Assembly: GCA_016929595.1 (NCBI GenBank)
Contig: JAFGIN010000038.1
Coordinates: forward strand, 1-61,585
Origin: Chitinispirillaceae bacterium
GTDB lineage: Bacteria; Fibrobacterota; Chitinivibrionia; Chitinivibrionales; Chitinispirillaceae
Length of the DNA stretch: 61,585 nucleotides
Reading direction: 5' to 3'
Every line of letters starts with the position of its first letter. The stretch's first letter is position 1. Under the pieces are notes generated by a model, which made no database searches, was not told the DNA's origin, and worked only from the letters and a program-made list of their open reading frames with translations. This document shows, piece by piece, positions 25,631 to 34,620 of this stretch. The position numbers and the translations under genes are program-made.

Positions 25631-28378
25631 ATGTCACTCTATATCCAAAGAACACTGGTTTTTCTGGCTGTTATTTCGTCTTCTGTGTTTGCACTCAAAG
25701 GTACACGGGGAACTCCGATTGGAGGCATGGGAACCGGTTACGTAAAGTATAACGCACTCACAGGTAATTTCTGTGCCAGCGGTAAAGTACCACCGGCAGC
25801 TTCCAGCGGTTGGGATGGGGCCGATTACACAACCCGAAAGATTGCATCAAGCGGTTTTTACTTTTTTGCCGGCGGAGAAGCTGTTGAGAGAGCTAAAACA
25901 ACCGATGAAGATGCAAGGTGTCCTGTCTATCTGGCAAATTTTGCAGCCCTGAAAGGTATCACCTTCAAACTAACCGCTTTTGGGCCTTATAACCCAGGCG
26001 ATAATCCGGAGAATTTCAAACTTGCGACCTCCCCTCTTGCATTTTTTGACATTGAAGCAACTAACGGGAGTGCCGATGCAGTAGATATCGCAGCTGCAAT
26101 GGAATTTGCAAATGGTGGCCTTTTAGGTGGTGCTGCGAGTGGAACAGTTGATGGAACTCAGGCGATCAGTTTCTCAGGCGAAAAAGACAACGCTTACCTT
26201 GCTGTCGATTGTGACGCATCGTCGCCGGTATACAGTTCCGGAGCAGTAGGCACATTTACTACAAACGGCACGCTGGCAAACACCGATGGAAACATGGTTG
26301 CAGCTAAATGCTCCATTGCACCGGGAGCAACGGTTCATTTTAAATTCACCCTCTCATGGTGGCGACATTTTGAAACAACAAGCACATCGTATTACCCTGG
26401 CTGGGATGGGAAAGAGAATTACTGGTATCACAACAATTTTTCAGATTCCAAAAAGGTTTCAGCTTTCGGAAGAGAAAAATTTGATCTGGTCAAAACAGGT
26501 ATCACATCTTTTGTAAACCGTACCATGGCATCTAACTTTCCAGACTGGTACAAAGACAGACTGCTTAACAATACCTATCCCCTGATTCATAACTCACAGG
26601 TTACCCAGGATGGTCGCCTTGCATTTTGGGAAGGCCTTTATGGTATTATTGGTACAATCGACCAGGGGCAGCACGCAGCTCTGTTCTATACATTTAACTG
26701 GCCTGAAGTGCAGTGGAAAGAATTGAATTACTGGCGCAGCACAGCGCGAAACGATTTTCCCGGCCAGATTCATCACGATTTTAATAAAGGTATCTCTAAT
26801 TTTCACAGCCACGCAGATAAAGATCGTGCCAGATTTGTCTGTCCTCTTAAAGGCAGCAACAATATGAACGATTACTGGTGGTTTAAGGTAAACGGGGTTC
26901 AGAATACCAATACATGGGCAGATCTTAATGTGATGTTCATTTTCAAAGCATACGAACTCATGCTTGCTACAGGAAACAGAGATTCGATAACATCCTATCT
27001 ACCCGATATTAAAAGAACAGCACAGCGTATCCTTACCCAGTGTGGTGAGGGATCAAAACTACCGCTTAACTGCCATAGTACCTACGATGAAAGCAACGAT
27101 GGTGGTAATACATTTAATACATGTCCGGAGTATAACGGTTCGATCGTACTCCCCTGCTATCTTGCGGTTTCTGAAATCGCAAAATTTTGTGGTGACACAG
27201 CTACAGCTACTCAATACCGTGGCTACTACGAAACAGCCCGGACTGAGTTCAAGACAAAATTTGCCAATGCTCCCAAATTTGCAACTGGAAAAGATTATTC
27301 AGAAGGTGATGTTGCCGGATACAGCTGGGCAAACTACTTCTGTTTCGAGCCTGTAATGGATAGTGACTTTGTAACCGATGCAAATAGAAAGTTATGGGCC
27401 TATTATCCCACACGAACTGAAGAAAGTGGGGCGGACGTTGAACCTCTGCGCAGGAAACTGGGTAAGTGGGGTTTTTACACCTGTGATCACTGGGGCGGTG
27501 TCAACACGGCTCTTGGTAAAGCAGATTCCGCAATGATCATACATGGCTGGGATCATGAGTATTATTACAAAAATGCTCCGGACATGGTTTTCTGGCAGAC
27601 CTTACGAAAAGATAAAGGGTCCAATAAATCCCAGTATGCATCCTATATGACAGGCCCCACAGTCTGGCGCAGTTATTTCCAGATGCTCGGCTATCTGATT
27701 GACAACGCAAACCAGCGGCTCTGGATCAGACCCAGATTGTTATCAAGTATGAACCAGAAGATTGAAAAAGGGTTACTTCTCAACCCCAGTGCTCTGGGTA
27801 CGCTCAATTATGATGAAACAAAAGAGGGTGAACGAACTCAACTGATCAATGTTTCTTATGATAAACCAGTAGCAATCAAAGAATTTGTTGTAAAAAACAA
27901 TACCGGAAAAAAAGATCCCGGGGTACGTATCACTCATAATGGTGCAACGGTTTCGGATATTACTGTCAAGACTGAAGGTTCCGCCTATGAAAAAAATATT
28001 CGTATAACGCTTGGGTCACCTGTTCAAATTGGTCCTGATGGTGTTAAAATCGAAGTATTTGAAACAGCAGTCGGTATACATGATCTTCGGGCTATAGTTC
28101 CAGCCTATTCTCTTTCACTGCATACCTCTCATTTGCGTTCGGGAAGTACCTTACGGTTCAGTGTCGATAAGAGCGGCCCGGTCTCCATCGAACTCCTGAA
28201 TCTTAACGGATCTAAGATCGGTACAATACTGCACCGGGAGATGGTTGCGGGAAGTCATTCTGTTATCTGGAATGGAAAGACGATTCACGAAAATACAGTA
28301 AGTTCTAAAATGTATATTATTCGTCTGAAAACAAGAGGCGGTATACTGACAAAAGCAATTAACGTTTTGAAACAATAA
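25631..28378 (+). CDS. Secreted GH116-like glycoside hydrolase with sorting domain (paralogue 2)
   Basis: About 915 residues and clearly paralogous along its full length to the protein encoded at 21191: signal peptide ending SSSVFA before LKGTRG, TRGTPIGGMGTGYVKY, WEGLYGIIGTIDQGQHAA, GQIHHDFN, STYDESNDGGNTFN, WANYFCFEPVMD, and the same C-terminal sorting module (IELLNLNGSKIGTIL...SHSVIWNGKT). The middle region differs by several insertions, so specificities may have diverged. ATG 25631 is preferred; an in-frame TTG lies eight codons upstream. Followed by a terminator, then galM. Confidence 0.82.
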   Translation: MSLYIQRTLVFLAVISSSVFALKGTRGTPIGGMGTGYVKYNALTGNFCASGKVPPAASSGWDGADYTTRKIASSGFYFFAGGEAVERAKTTDEDARCPVYLANFAALKGITFKLTAFGPYNPGDNPENFKLATSPLAFFDIEATNGSADAVDIAAAMEFANGGLLGGAASGTVDGTQAISFSGEKDNAYLAVDCDASSPVYSSGAVGTFTTNGTLANTDGNMVAAKCSIAPGATVHFKFTLSWWRHFETTSTSYYPGWDGKENYWYHNNFSDSKKVSAFGREKFDLVKTGITSFVNRTMASNFPDWYKDRLLNNTYPLIHNSQVTQDGRLAFWEGLYGIIGTIDQGQHAALFYTFNWPEVQWKELNYWRSTARNDFPGQIHHDFNKGISNFHSHADKDRARFVCPLKGSNNMNDYWWFKVNGVQNTNTWADLNVMFIFKAYELMLATGNRDSITSYLPDIKRTAQRILTQCGEGSKLPLNCHSTYDESNDGGNTFNTCPEYNGSIVLPCYLAVSEIAKFCGDTATATQYRGYYETARTEFKTKFANAPKFATGKDYSEGDVAGYSWANYFCFEPVMDSDFVTDANRKLWAYYPTRTEESGADVEPLRRKLGKWGFYTCDHWGGVNTALGKADSAMIIHGWDHEYYYKNAPDMVFWQTLRKDKGSNKSQYASYMTGPTVWRSYFQMLGYLIDNANQRLWIRPRLLSSMNQKIEKGLLLNPSALGTLNYDETKEGERTQLINVSYDKPVAIKEFVVKNNTGKKDPGVRITHNGATVSDITVKTEGSAYEKNIRITLGSPVQIGPDGVKIEVFETAVGIHDLRAIVPAYSLSLHTSHLRSGSTLRFSVDKSGPVSIELLNLNGSKIGTILHREMVAGSHSVIWNGKTIHENTVSSKMYIIRLKTRGGILTKAINVLKQ

Positions 28379-28400
28379 AAAATGACCCCTTAAGACCCGA

Positions 28401-28432
28401 AAAGATGCGGTCCCTGTGGCCGTGTCTTTTTT
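28401..28432 (+). terminator. Terminator after GH116-like paralogue 2
   Basis: AAAGATGCGGTC (28401-28412) pairs fully, including G-U pairs, with GGCCGTGTCTTT (28418-28429) around a 5-nt loop, ending in a run of six T residues. Confidence 0.75.
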
Positions 28433-28465
28433 AACTTTTAAACTTTAACCAGAGATGTGTAGTCC

Positions 28466-29506
28466 ATGAATATCCAGCAAACAATTTTCGGAAAAACACC
28501 ATGTGATGAAAATGTTCATCTTTTTACAGTCCAAAACAGTAAAGGCATGAGTATCAAAGTATCAACATACGGTGCAACCCTTGCATCTATCGTCTGTCCT
28601 GATAAGAAAGGCGAAATGGCGGATATCACAATAGGGTTTGATAATCTTCAGCAATACCTCGATCCACACCCGTTCTTTGGTGTTATCTGCGGCCGTTATG
28701 CAAACCGGATTGCAAAGGGGCTTTTCACAATCAATGGAAAAGAGTATCGACTGGCAGCTAATAACGGGCCCAATACCCTCCATGGTGGTATCAGAGGATT
28801 TGACAAGGTGATCTGGAAAGGCGAATCGTACCTGACCAGCAATGAAGCCGGTGTCAAACTCACCTATATCAGTAAAGATATGGAAGAAGGTTTCCCCGGT
28901 AATCTTACCTCTGAAGTCACCTACGCTCTTACAAATAATAATGAAATCAGAATATCCTACGCCGCACAGACAGATACTCCTACTGTAGTCAACCTTACCA
29001 ACCATAGCTACTTCAATCTCAGCGGCTGCAAAAGCGATGTACTCAATCACATTGCGTTAGTTAATGCTGATAACTACACCGAAGTTGATAACGATGCGAT
29101 TCCTACCGGTAAAAACCCGCTGGTTGAAGGTACGGTATTTGATTTCAGGAAAGCAAAAGCTATTGGACAGGATATTGAAAAAGCTTGCGGATACGATCAC
29201 AATTTTGTCCTGAACAAATCATCAGGCAGCATTCTGTCATTCGCCGGTTCTGTATACGATCCGGAAAGCGGAAGATGCATGGATGCGTACACGACGGAAC
29301 CTGGAATGCAATTTTATACCGGTAATTTTCTTGATGGTTCTCTGAAAGACAGAAATGGTAACGTAATTAAAAAGCATTTCGGTTTCTGCTGGGAAACACA
29401 GCATTTCCCTGATTCCCCCAATCAGAAAAGTTTCCCCTCTACGATTCTTAATCCCGGGGAACATTACCATCAGTTAACAGTTTACAAGTTCGGCATTAAA
29501 AATTGA
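28466..29506 (+). CDS. galM: Aldose 1-epimerase (galactose mutarotase)
   Basis: Interconverts alpha and beta anomers of aldoses. 346 residues with the GalM fold and motifs: GATLASIVCPDKKGEMADITIGFD, GVICGRYANRIAKGLF, NNGPNTLHGGIRGFDKVIW (catalytic His region), VNLTNHSYFNLSG, GYDHNFVL, and TEPGMQFYTGNFLDG (catalytic Glu region is nearer the C-terminus, in CWETQHFPDSPN). Separated from the GH116-like gene by a terminator, so it may have its own promoter, but the location suits handling of sugars released by those enzymes. Confidence 0.92.
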   Translation: MNIQQTIFGKTPCDENVHLFTVQNSKGMSIKVSTYGATLASIVCPDKKGEMADITIGFDNLQQYLDPHPFFGVICGRYANRIAKGLFTINGKEYRLAANNGPNTLHGGIRGFDKVIWKGESYLTSNEAGVKLTYISKDMEEGFPGNLTSEVTYALTNNNEIRISYAAQTDTPTVVNLTNHSYFNLSGCKSDVLNHIALVNADNYTEVDNDAIPTGKNPLVEGTVFDFRKAKAIGQDIEKACGYDHNFVLNKSSGSILSFAGSVYDPESGRCMDAYTTEPGMQFYTGNFLDGSLKDRNGNVIKKHFGFCWETQHFPDSPNQKSFPSTILNPGEHYHQLTVYKFGIKN

Positions 29507-29540
29507 CTCTACTGAATACCAATGATACTGACAATTATAA

Positions 29541-29570
29541 CAGTAGCACGTACCAAAGGCCGTGCTACTG
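29541..29570 (+). terminator. Hairpin after galM
   Basis: CAGTAGCACG (29541-29550) and CGTGCTACTG (29561-29570) form a perfect 10-bp stem with a 10-nt loop, 35 bp beyond galM. No T-run; weak terminator or stability element. Confidence 0.5.
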
Positions 29571-29858
29571 AATTCTGCAAATTTTGCAAACCAGCCAGCT
29601 GCCCTCAAATATTTATAACGCACAGCATCAAGGCATGTGCCACATCAGTAATCTATTTGCTATAGACAAATCTATTAACAAATTGGAGTGTTTAACAAAT
29701 CAATTCCGTCGACAACAGATGCATCTAAGTGTGGGTTCACCAGTCTCCCGACGTCGCAAAAATCTTCCAAACCAACACATTCCGCTTTTGCAGTCCATAA
29801 TAAAGACAATAAATTACAACTTAGAAGCCAGAATTCACAATACATGCTCACCACCGGT
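29571..29858. other. Region between convergent galM and purU without recognised gene
   Basis: About 290 bp between convergent genes. A plus-strand open frame runs through it into purU but has no ribosome site or recognisable product. Nothing else is seen. Confidence 0.35.
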
Positions 29859-30728
29859 TCATGTAAATACGATAGTTTTATTCTTATAAACCAGTGTCAT
29901 ATGATTGACATGATGCCAGATTGCCCGTGCAAGTACCATCTTTTCAACATCCTTACCCTTTCGTATAAGATCCTGGACAGAATGTTTATGGGTAACCCGT
30001 GCAACATCCTGTTCGATTATCGGGCCGGCATCAAGTTCTGTTGTAACATAATGGGCTGTCGCGCCTATCAATTTCACCCCTCGTTCGAAAGCTGAATGAT
30101 ACGGTTTTGCTCCTGGAAATGCCGGAAGGAAAGAGTGGTGTATATTGATGACCGGTTTTGCAAATGATTTGATCAAATCGCCTGATAACACCTGCATATA
30201 ACGGGCAAGTACCACAAAGTCAATGTCGTATTTTTTTAACAGCTCTAACTCTTTTTGCTCCTGAAGTAATTTATTACTTGTATCAACAGGAACATGATAA
30301 AAATCTATTCCATATAGTTTTGCAACCGATTCCAGAACGGTATGATTACTGATAATCACAGGTATCTCAATTTTCCACTCTTCTGAGACAAAACGAGAGA
30401 GCAGATCATAAAGACAATGAGAAAGTTTTGAAACAAAAATGGCAGCTCTCATTTTTTTCTCTGTGAGCCTGAGTTCTGCATGCATGTTGTAAGAAGTTCC
30501 TATGGAGTATTGAAAGTACTTCATAATTTCCTGTACGGGAATGTTGAAGCCGCCAAGTTCCCATTCAACTCTCATGAAAAAAACATTGTTATCTTTATCA
30601 ACATGCTGGTCCAGATGAATAATATTTCCATTATTTTTATGAAGAAAATCGGTTACCGATGCAACAATACCCCGTTTATCGGGACAATGGATGAGAAGCA
30701 CTGCCGTATGATTTTTTTCTTTTTCCAT
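29859..30728 (-). CDS. purU: Formyltetrahydrofolate deformylase
   Basis: Hydrolyses 10-formyl-tetrahydrofolate to formate and THF, balancing the one-carbon pool. About 289 residues: N-terminal ACT domain (LLIHCPDKRGIVASVTDFLHKNNGNIIHLDQHVD) and a formyltransferase-type catalytic domain with NIHHSFLPAFPGAKPYHSAFERG, IGATAHYVTTELDAGPIIEQD. ATG 30728 is chosen over an upstream TTG. Divergent from the TRAP operon. Its folate role may bear on the methyl-transfer genes at 36-40 kb, but no direct link is visible. Confidence 0.92.
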   Translation of the reverse strand: MEKEKNHTAVLLIHCPDKRGIVASVTDFLHKNNGNIIHLDQHVDKDNNVFFMRVEWELGGFNIPVQEIMKYFQYSIGTSYNMHAELRLTEKKMRAAIFVSKLSHCLYDLLSRFVSEEWKIEIPVIISNHTVLESVAKLYGIDFYHVPVDTSNKLLQEQKELELLKKYDIDFVVLARYMQVLSGDLIKSFAKPVINIHHSFLPAFPGAKPYHSAFERGVKLIGATAHYVTTELDAGPIIEQDVARVTHKHSVQDLIRKGKDVEKMVLARAIWHHVNHMTLVYKNKTIVFT

Positions 30729-30821
30729 ATAGTTCAATCCGGTAAGATTACCATTTCTTTGAATAATACCTTAAATGTCCTCATAATATAAGAAAAGCCC
30801 TTAAAAATTCAATAGAAAAGA

Positions 30822-30881
30822 AGGGTGAAGGAGGAAGGATGAAGGAGGAAGGATGAAGGAGGAAGGATGAAGGAGGAAGGG
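30822..30881 (+). repeat. Heptamer-type array (TGAAGGA/GGAAGGA)
   Basis: Four units of a 14-bp repeat, each two 7-mers (TGAAGGA plus GGAAGGA). It lies between the divergent purU and TRAP genes rather than at a gene's stop. Same repeat family as at 1, 34106, 38493, 44640 and 51843. Confidence 0.85.
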
Positions 30882-30974
30882 TGTTGTCTTTCTTTGTTTC
30901 AAACTTCTAACTCCACACTTCAAACTTCAAATGTGTTAGCGTTATCTATTTCACAGATAGATGAGTAAAACATT

Positions 30975-31139
30975 GTTACTACTCAGCAGGTATCCATCCC
31001 GGACTCGGGAAGGAGTCAGAATAAGAGAAAAAAGTAAAGAAAACGTGTAGTAAATCATTGCATCATGATAAAATCGCGCTCTTTCATGGTCTTATTCTAT
31101 TGAATTCTGGATACTGTATTCTGACTCCTGAGTAGTAAC
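30975..31139. mobile_element. MITE-like element, copy 1
   Basis: A 165-bp non-coding segment bounded by perfect 12-bp inverted ends GTTACTACTCAG and CTGAGTAGTAAC, with a further inverted AGGAGTCAGAATAAG-type motif just inside. A diverged copy occurs at 48804-48959 (shared TCAGCAGGTATCCA, TGAATTCTG, TGACTCCTG-GTAGTAAC blocks). No ORF inside. It looks like a miniature inverted-repeat element mobilised in trans. Confidence 0.6.
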
Positions 31140-31257
31140 AACATTTTATATTTAAAAATAACACAAAAATGGCTGCATTGTTTTATATTAAAAAGATTCC
31201 TGAAGGCATTAAGGAGCCTGAATTTAAGGCTTTTTCAATTCAACTGAGTGATATTCA

Positions 31258-32241
31258 ATGGTAAAAAAAACAGTTCAGTTATCATTTCTTGTGATTGCCC
31301 TGTTGGTTGCGGGATGCAACAAACAGAACGGCACCAGTAGAACAGTCATATTAAAACTTGCTCACAGTCTGGATATCAACCATCCTGTTCACATAGCGAT
31401 GCAATACATGGCTGACAGGGTTCTTGAGAAATCGCATGGGCGTTTGAGTGTCGAGATCTTTCCCAGTGAACAACTCGGAAATGAAAAAGAGTGCATGGAA
31501 GCCCTTCAACTCGGCTTTCTCGCAATGACAAAAGTTTCAGTAGCTCCAATGGAAGGGTTTGTGCCCAGAATGAAGATTTTCGGTATCCCCTACCTTTTCA
31601 GAGACAGTGAACATTACTGGAAGGTGCTCAAAAGTCCACTGGGAAAAGAGCTCCTTCTTGCAGGTCAATCGAATCGTTTACGGGGGCTCTGCTATTATGA
31701 TGCTGGCTCCCGGAGTTTTTATTCTAAAAAAGAGATACACAGCCCCACAGATCTCAAAGGTATGAAAATACGTGTCATGAATAGCGCAATGTCAATGAAG
31801 ATGATCTCCGCCATGGGCGGCTCCCCTACCCCGATGCCCTGGGGTGAACTGTATACATCACTGGAACAGGGTGTCGTTGATGCTGCGGAAAACAATACCC
31901 CATCATATCGTTCTTCGCGTCATTATGAGGTATGCAAATTTTACACACTTGATGATCATTCCAGACTTCCCGATATTTTGGTTATCAGTACAAGAGTTTG
32001 GAATAATCTCACCCCCGAATTCCAGAAAATTTTACAGGAAGCTATTGATGAATCGGTTGAATTTCAGAGGAAAATCTGGGCTGAGGCCGAAGAGAAAGAT
32101 ATGGAAACAGTCAAACAGGCAGGAGTTACGGTAATCGTTCCCGATAAGAAATTGTTTCAGGAATCGGTTCAAAGTGTCTGGAAGGAATTTGAGGGTACTG
32201 AAATCGGTGATTTAATCAAGCAGATACAGGAGGTGCAGTAA
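31258..32241 (+). CDS. dctP: TRAP transporter solute-binding lipoprotein (DctP family)
   Basis: 327 residues. Lipoprotein signal LLVAGCNKQ (Cys about 20), then a DctP-type periplasmic receptor domain: LAHSLDINHPVHIAMQYMADRV, EIFPSEQLGNEKECMEALQLG, GIPYLFRDSEHYWKVLKSP, the sugar-acid-type KIRVMNSAMSMKMISAMGGSPTPMPWGELYTSLEQGVVDAAENN, with the conserved carboxylate-binding Arg in IRVMNS. The PTPM-W-ELYTSL and AENN pattern is common in receptors for uronates and related sugar acids. Two bp before dctQ and upstream of uxaC, so uronate uptake is likely (inference). Lipid anchoring is less usual than a free receptor in TRAP systems. Confidence 0.88.
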   Translation: MVKKTVQLSFLVIALLVAGCNKQNGTSRTVILKLAHSLDINHPVHIAMQYMADRVLEKSHGRLSVEIFPSEQLGNEKECMEALQLGFLAMTKVSVAPMEGFVPRMKIFGIPYLFRDSEHYWKVLKSPLGKELLLAGQSNRLRGLCYYDAGSRSFYSKKEIHSPTDLKGMKIRVMNSAMSMKMISAMGGSPTPMPWGELYTSLEQGVVDAAENNTPSYRSSRHYEVCKFYTLDDHSRLPDILVISTRVWNNLTPEFQKILQEAIDESVEFQRKIWAEAEEKDMETVKQAGVTVIVPDKKLFQESVQSVWKEFEGTEIGDLIKQIQEVQ

Positions 32242-32243
32242 GC

Positions 32244-32810
32244 ATGTTTGGAGTAATTAAAAAATATCTGGATCGCCTCCTGGAATCTCTTGTAATACTC
32301 GTCATGGGGATTCTCGTACTTGATGTCCTCTGGCAGGTTTTTTCACGACTTATCATTAAAAACCCAAGTAAATGGACTGAAGAGCTTGCTGTTTTTATGC
32401 TCATCTGGGTCTCACTACTGGGCGCTGCAATAGCGCTTGGACGCGGAGCACATCTGGGAATTGACTATTTTGTTTCAAAGCTTCCCGCAAAGATTAAAAC
32501 AGTAACCGAAATGACTGTTTTTCTTTTAGTAGCCTTGTTTTCTTTGTTTGTAATGATCATTGGCGGAATAGACCTTGTGATGAGTACACTGCAGCTTAAT
32601 CAGACATCCCCTGCATTAAACGTAAAAATTGGAATAGTGTATATAGCAGTACCTGTCAGTGGTTTTTTTATTGTACTATACTCTGTAATAGCGCTGTTTG
32701 AACGAATCACTGGTAAATCTAAAACAACAATCAGTTCTCCTGCCGATATCGCAAACGAACCGGAGATTATCATTCCGGAAAATTTGACAACCGAAAGGAA
32801 TGCACAGTGA
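32244..32810 (+). CDS. dctQ: TRAP transporter small membrane subunit (DctQ family)
   Basis: 188 residues with four predicted membrane helices (about 14-34, 50-68, 85-108, 130-152). WTEELAVFMLIWVSLLGAAIALGRGAHLGID is the DctQ family signature. The cytoplasmic C-terminal tail is longer than usual and acidic. It ends in a GTGA overlap with dctM. Confidence 0.9.
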   Translation: MFGVIKKYLDRLLESLVILVMGILVLDVLWQVFSRLIIKNPSKWTEELAVFMLIWVSLLGAAIALGRGAHLGIDYFVSKLPAKIKTVTEMTVFLLVALFSLFVMIIGGIDLVMSTLQLNQTSPALNVKIGIVYIAVPVSGFFIVLYSVIALFERITGKSKTTISSPADIANEPEIIIPENLTTERNAQ

Positions 32811-34108
32811 CCTTGCCAGTAATAGTCTTAGTAGTAAGTTTTGCAATCCTTATATTGATCAATGTACCGATTGCATTTTGCATGGGCATCGCGACAGTTC
32901 TGTCATTTTTATCGATGAGCGATCTTCCGGCATTTGTGGCTGTTGCACATGGAATAGCTACAGGTATTGACAGTTTCGCACTTCTTGCAATTCCATTCTT
33001 TGTTCTTTCCGGTCTGCTTATGGCAAACGGAGGAATCGCACGACGTTTGATTGATCTGGCCAATGCGCTTGTTGGTCCATTCAGAGGCGGACTTGCTTTT
33101 GTCAATATTATTACCTGTATGTTTTTTGGGGCAATCGCCGGATCTTCTACAGCAGCTCTCTCCGGTGTCGGAGGTTTCATGATACCTCTCATGAGTCGTT
33201 TCGGATACAATAGGGAATTCAGTACATCAATTACTGTTACAGCATCAACCACCGGTTTACTTATTCCACCAAGTAATATAATGATTGTCTACTCTCTTGC
33301 AACCGGAGGGGGCGTTTCAATTGCAGCGCTTTTTCTTGCGGGATACATTCCAGGAATTCTAATGGGTCTTGGATTGATGGCGGTCAGTGCGTGGATATCA
33401 ATTAAAAACAACTATGGAAAAGGCGAACCAACCTCACTTAAAGCAATTACCACCAGCTTTTTGCGGGCATTGCCTTCACTGTTTCTTATTTTTATCGTAA
33501 TGGGTGGTATTCTTGCTGGCTGGTTTACTCCAACTGAAGCATCGGCCATTGCAGTGCTGTATGCTTTTATACTTGCAGTGTTTGTATACAGAGAAGTTAA
33601 ACTTCCCGACATTCCAAAAATTCTTCTCCAATGCGGCATTACAACATCAGTAGTTTTCCTGCTCATAGGGACCAGTATGGCCATGTCATGGGTACTTGCA
33701 TCAGAACATGTCCCCCAGAATCTTGGAGCTGCCTTACTTAACACATCAGGAAATAAATTTGTTCTTCTACTCCTTATCAACATAATCCTTCTTGCTGTAG
33801 GCTTTTTCATGGACATGACACCAGCGGTCCTTATTTTCACCCCAATCTTTCTCCCCATTCTCCAGCAGATCGGAATACACCCGTTACATTTTGGAATCAT
33901 AATGATTATGAACCTCTGCATAGGTCTTTGTACCCCGCCAGTAGGCACCTGCCTGTTTCTTGGATGCAGTATTGGTGGGACCACTGTGTCGAAACTGATG
34001 CGCTATATTATACCATTTTTCATTACCATGGTGGTTATACTGCTGATCACGATGTATGTTCCATCATTGAGCATGTGGTTACCTGACAAACTTGGACTTT
34101 TAAAATGA
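32807..34108 (+). CDS. dctM: TRAP transporter large permease subunit (DctM family)
   Basis: 433 residues of about 12 hydrophobic segments; the ion-coupled transport subunit of the TRAP system. Blocks AIPFFVLSGLLMANGGIARRLIDLANALVGPFRGGL, CMFFGAIAGSSTAALSGVGGFMIPLM, STTGLLIPPSNIMIVYS and GLCTPPVGTCLFLGC are typical DctM. A GTG start overlaps the dctQ stop by four bases. The TGA stop at 34106 is the first repeat base triplet of a heptamer array. Confidence 0.93.
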   Translation: MTLPVIVLVVSFAILILINVPIAFCMGIATVLSFLSMSDLPAFVAVAHGIATGIDSFALLAIPFFVLSGLLMANGGIARRLIDLANALVGPFRGGLAFVNIITCMFFGAIAGSSTAALSGVGGFMIPLMSRFGYNREFSTSITVTASTTGLLIPPSNIMIVYSLATGGGVSIAALFLAGYIPGILMGLGLMAVSAWISIKNNYGKGEPTSLKAITTSFLRALPSLFLIFIVMGGILAGWFTPTEASAIAVLYAFILAVFVYREVKLPDIPKILLQCGITTSVVFLLIGTSMAMSWVLASEHVPQNLGAALLNTSGNKFVLLLLINIILLAVGFFMDMTPAVLIFTPIFLPILQQIGIHPLHFGIIMIMNLCIGLCTPPVGTCLFLGCSIGGTTVSKLMRYIIPFFITMVVILLITMYVPSLSMWLPDKLGLLK

Positions 34109-34234
34109 TGAATTGTGAATGATGAATTGTGAATGATGAATTGTGAATGATGAATTGTGAATGATGAATTGTGAATGATGAATTGTGAATGGTGAATTGT
34201 GAATGGTGAATTGTGAATTGTGAATTGTGAATTT
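34106..34234 (+). repeat. Heptamer array (TGAATTG/TGAATGA/TGAATGG) starting at the dctM stop
   Basis: After the stop TGA at 34106, about 18 seven-base units follow, alternating TGAATTG and TGAATGA (14-bp period), then TGAATGG and TGAATTG. Every unit begins with TGA on the coding strand of dctM. Confidence 0.95.
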
Positions 34235-34354
34235 AGTGTAGGGTGAAAATAATGTGCCTGATGGCCTTTATTTATTTCACACTTCACCCTTCTCACTTCT
34301 AACTTTAAACGCGATTGGGATCAGCACACATTATTACATACCAAACATTACCAC

Positions 34355-34425
34355 CATGCCCTAAAAAGGCATGAATACCTCTCCTGCGGGAGAGGTCGCG
34401 GTGTGACTACACCAGGTGAGGTCTC
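34355..34425 (+). repeat. Dispersed three-hairpin repeat, copy 1
   Basis: Three successive stems: CATGCC/GGCATG, ACCTCTCC/GGAGAGGT (34377-34396, perfect 8 bp) and GGTGT/ACACC, then AGGTGAGGTCTC. The same order of stems is found, inverted, at 44747-44813, so it is a palindromic intergenic repeat. It could also stop transcription between dctM and uxaC. Confidence 0.75.
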
Positions 34426-34620
34426 AATTCAAGCAATAGACGATATTAACGAGGTTGACGGTATACAGAAGATAGCGACAAATAGGCAGAAAAGGGAAGA
34501 CTGAAGAGTATAGTCGTCTTATGCATCTATCCTCCATCATCTACCCTCATTCCTCTGCAATCTGTCTTCCCTCATCCGGCCAATGTATTAATTGTAAATT
34601 ATTCAACTTAGGACTCACAT

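Noticed and set aside
29584-30095. Small genes between galM and purU
   Set aside because: The frames lack ribosome sites and run antisense into purU.
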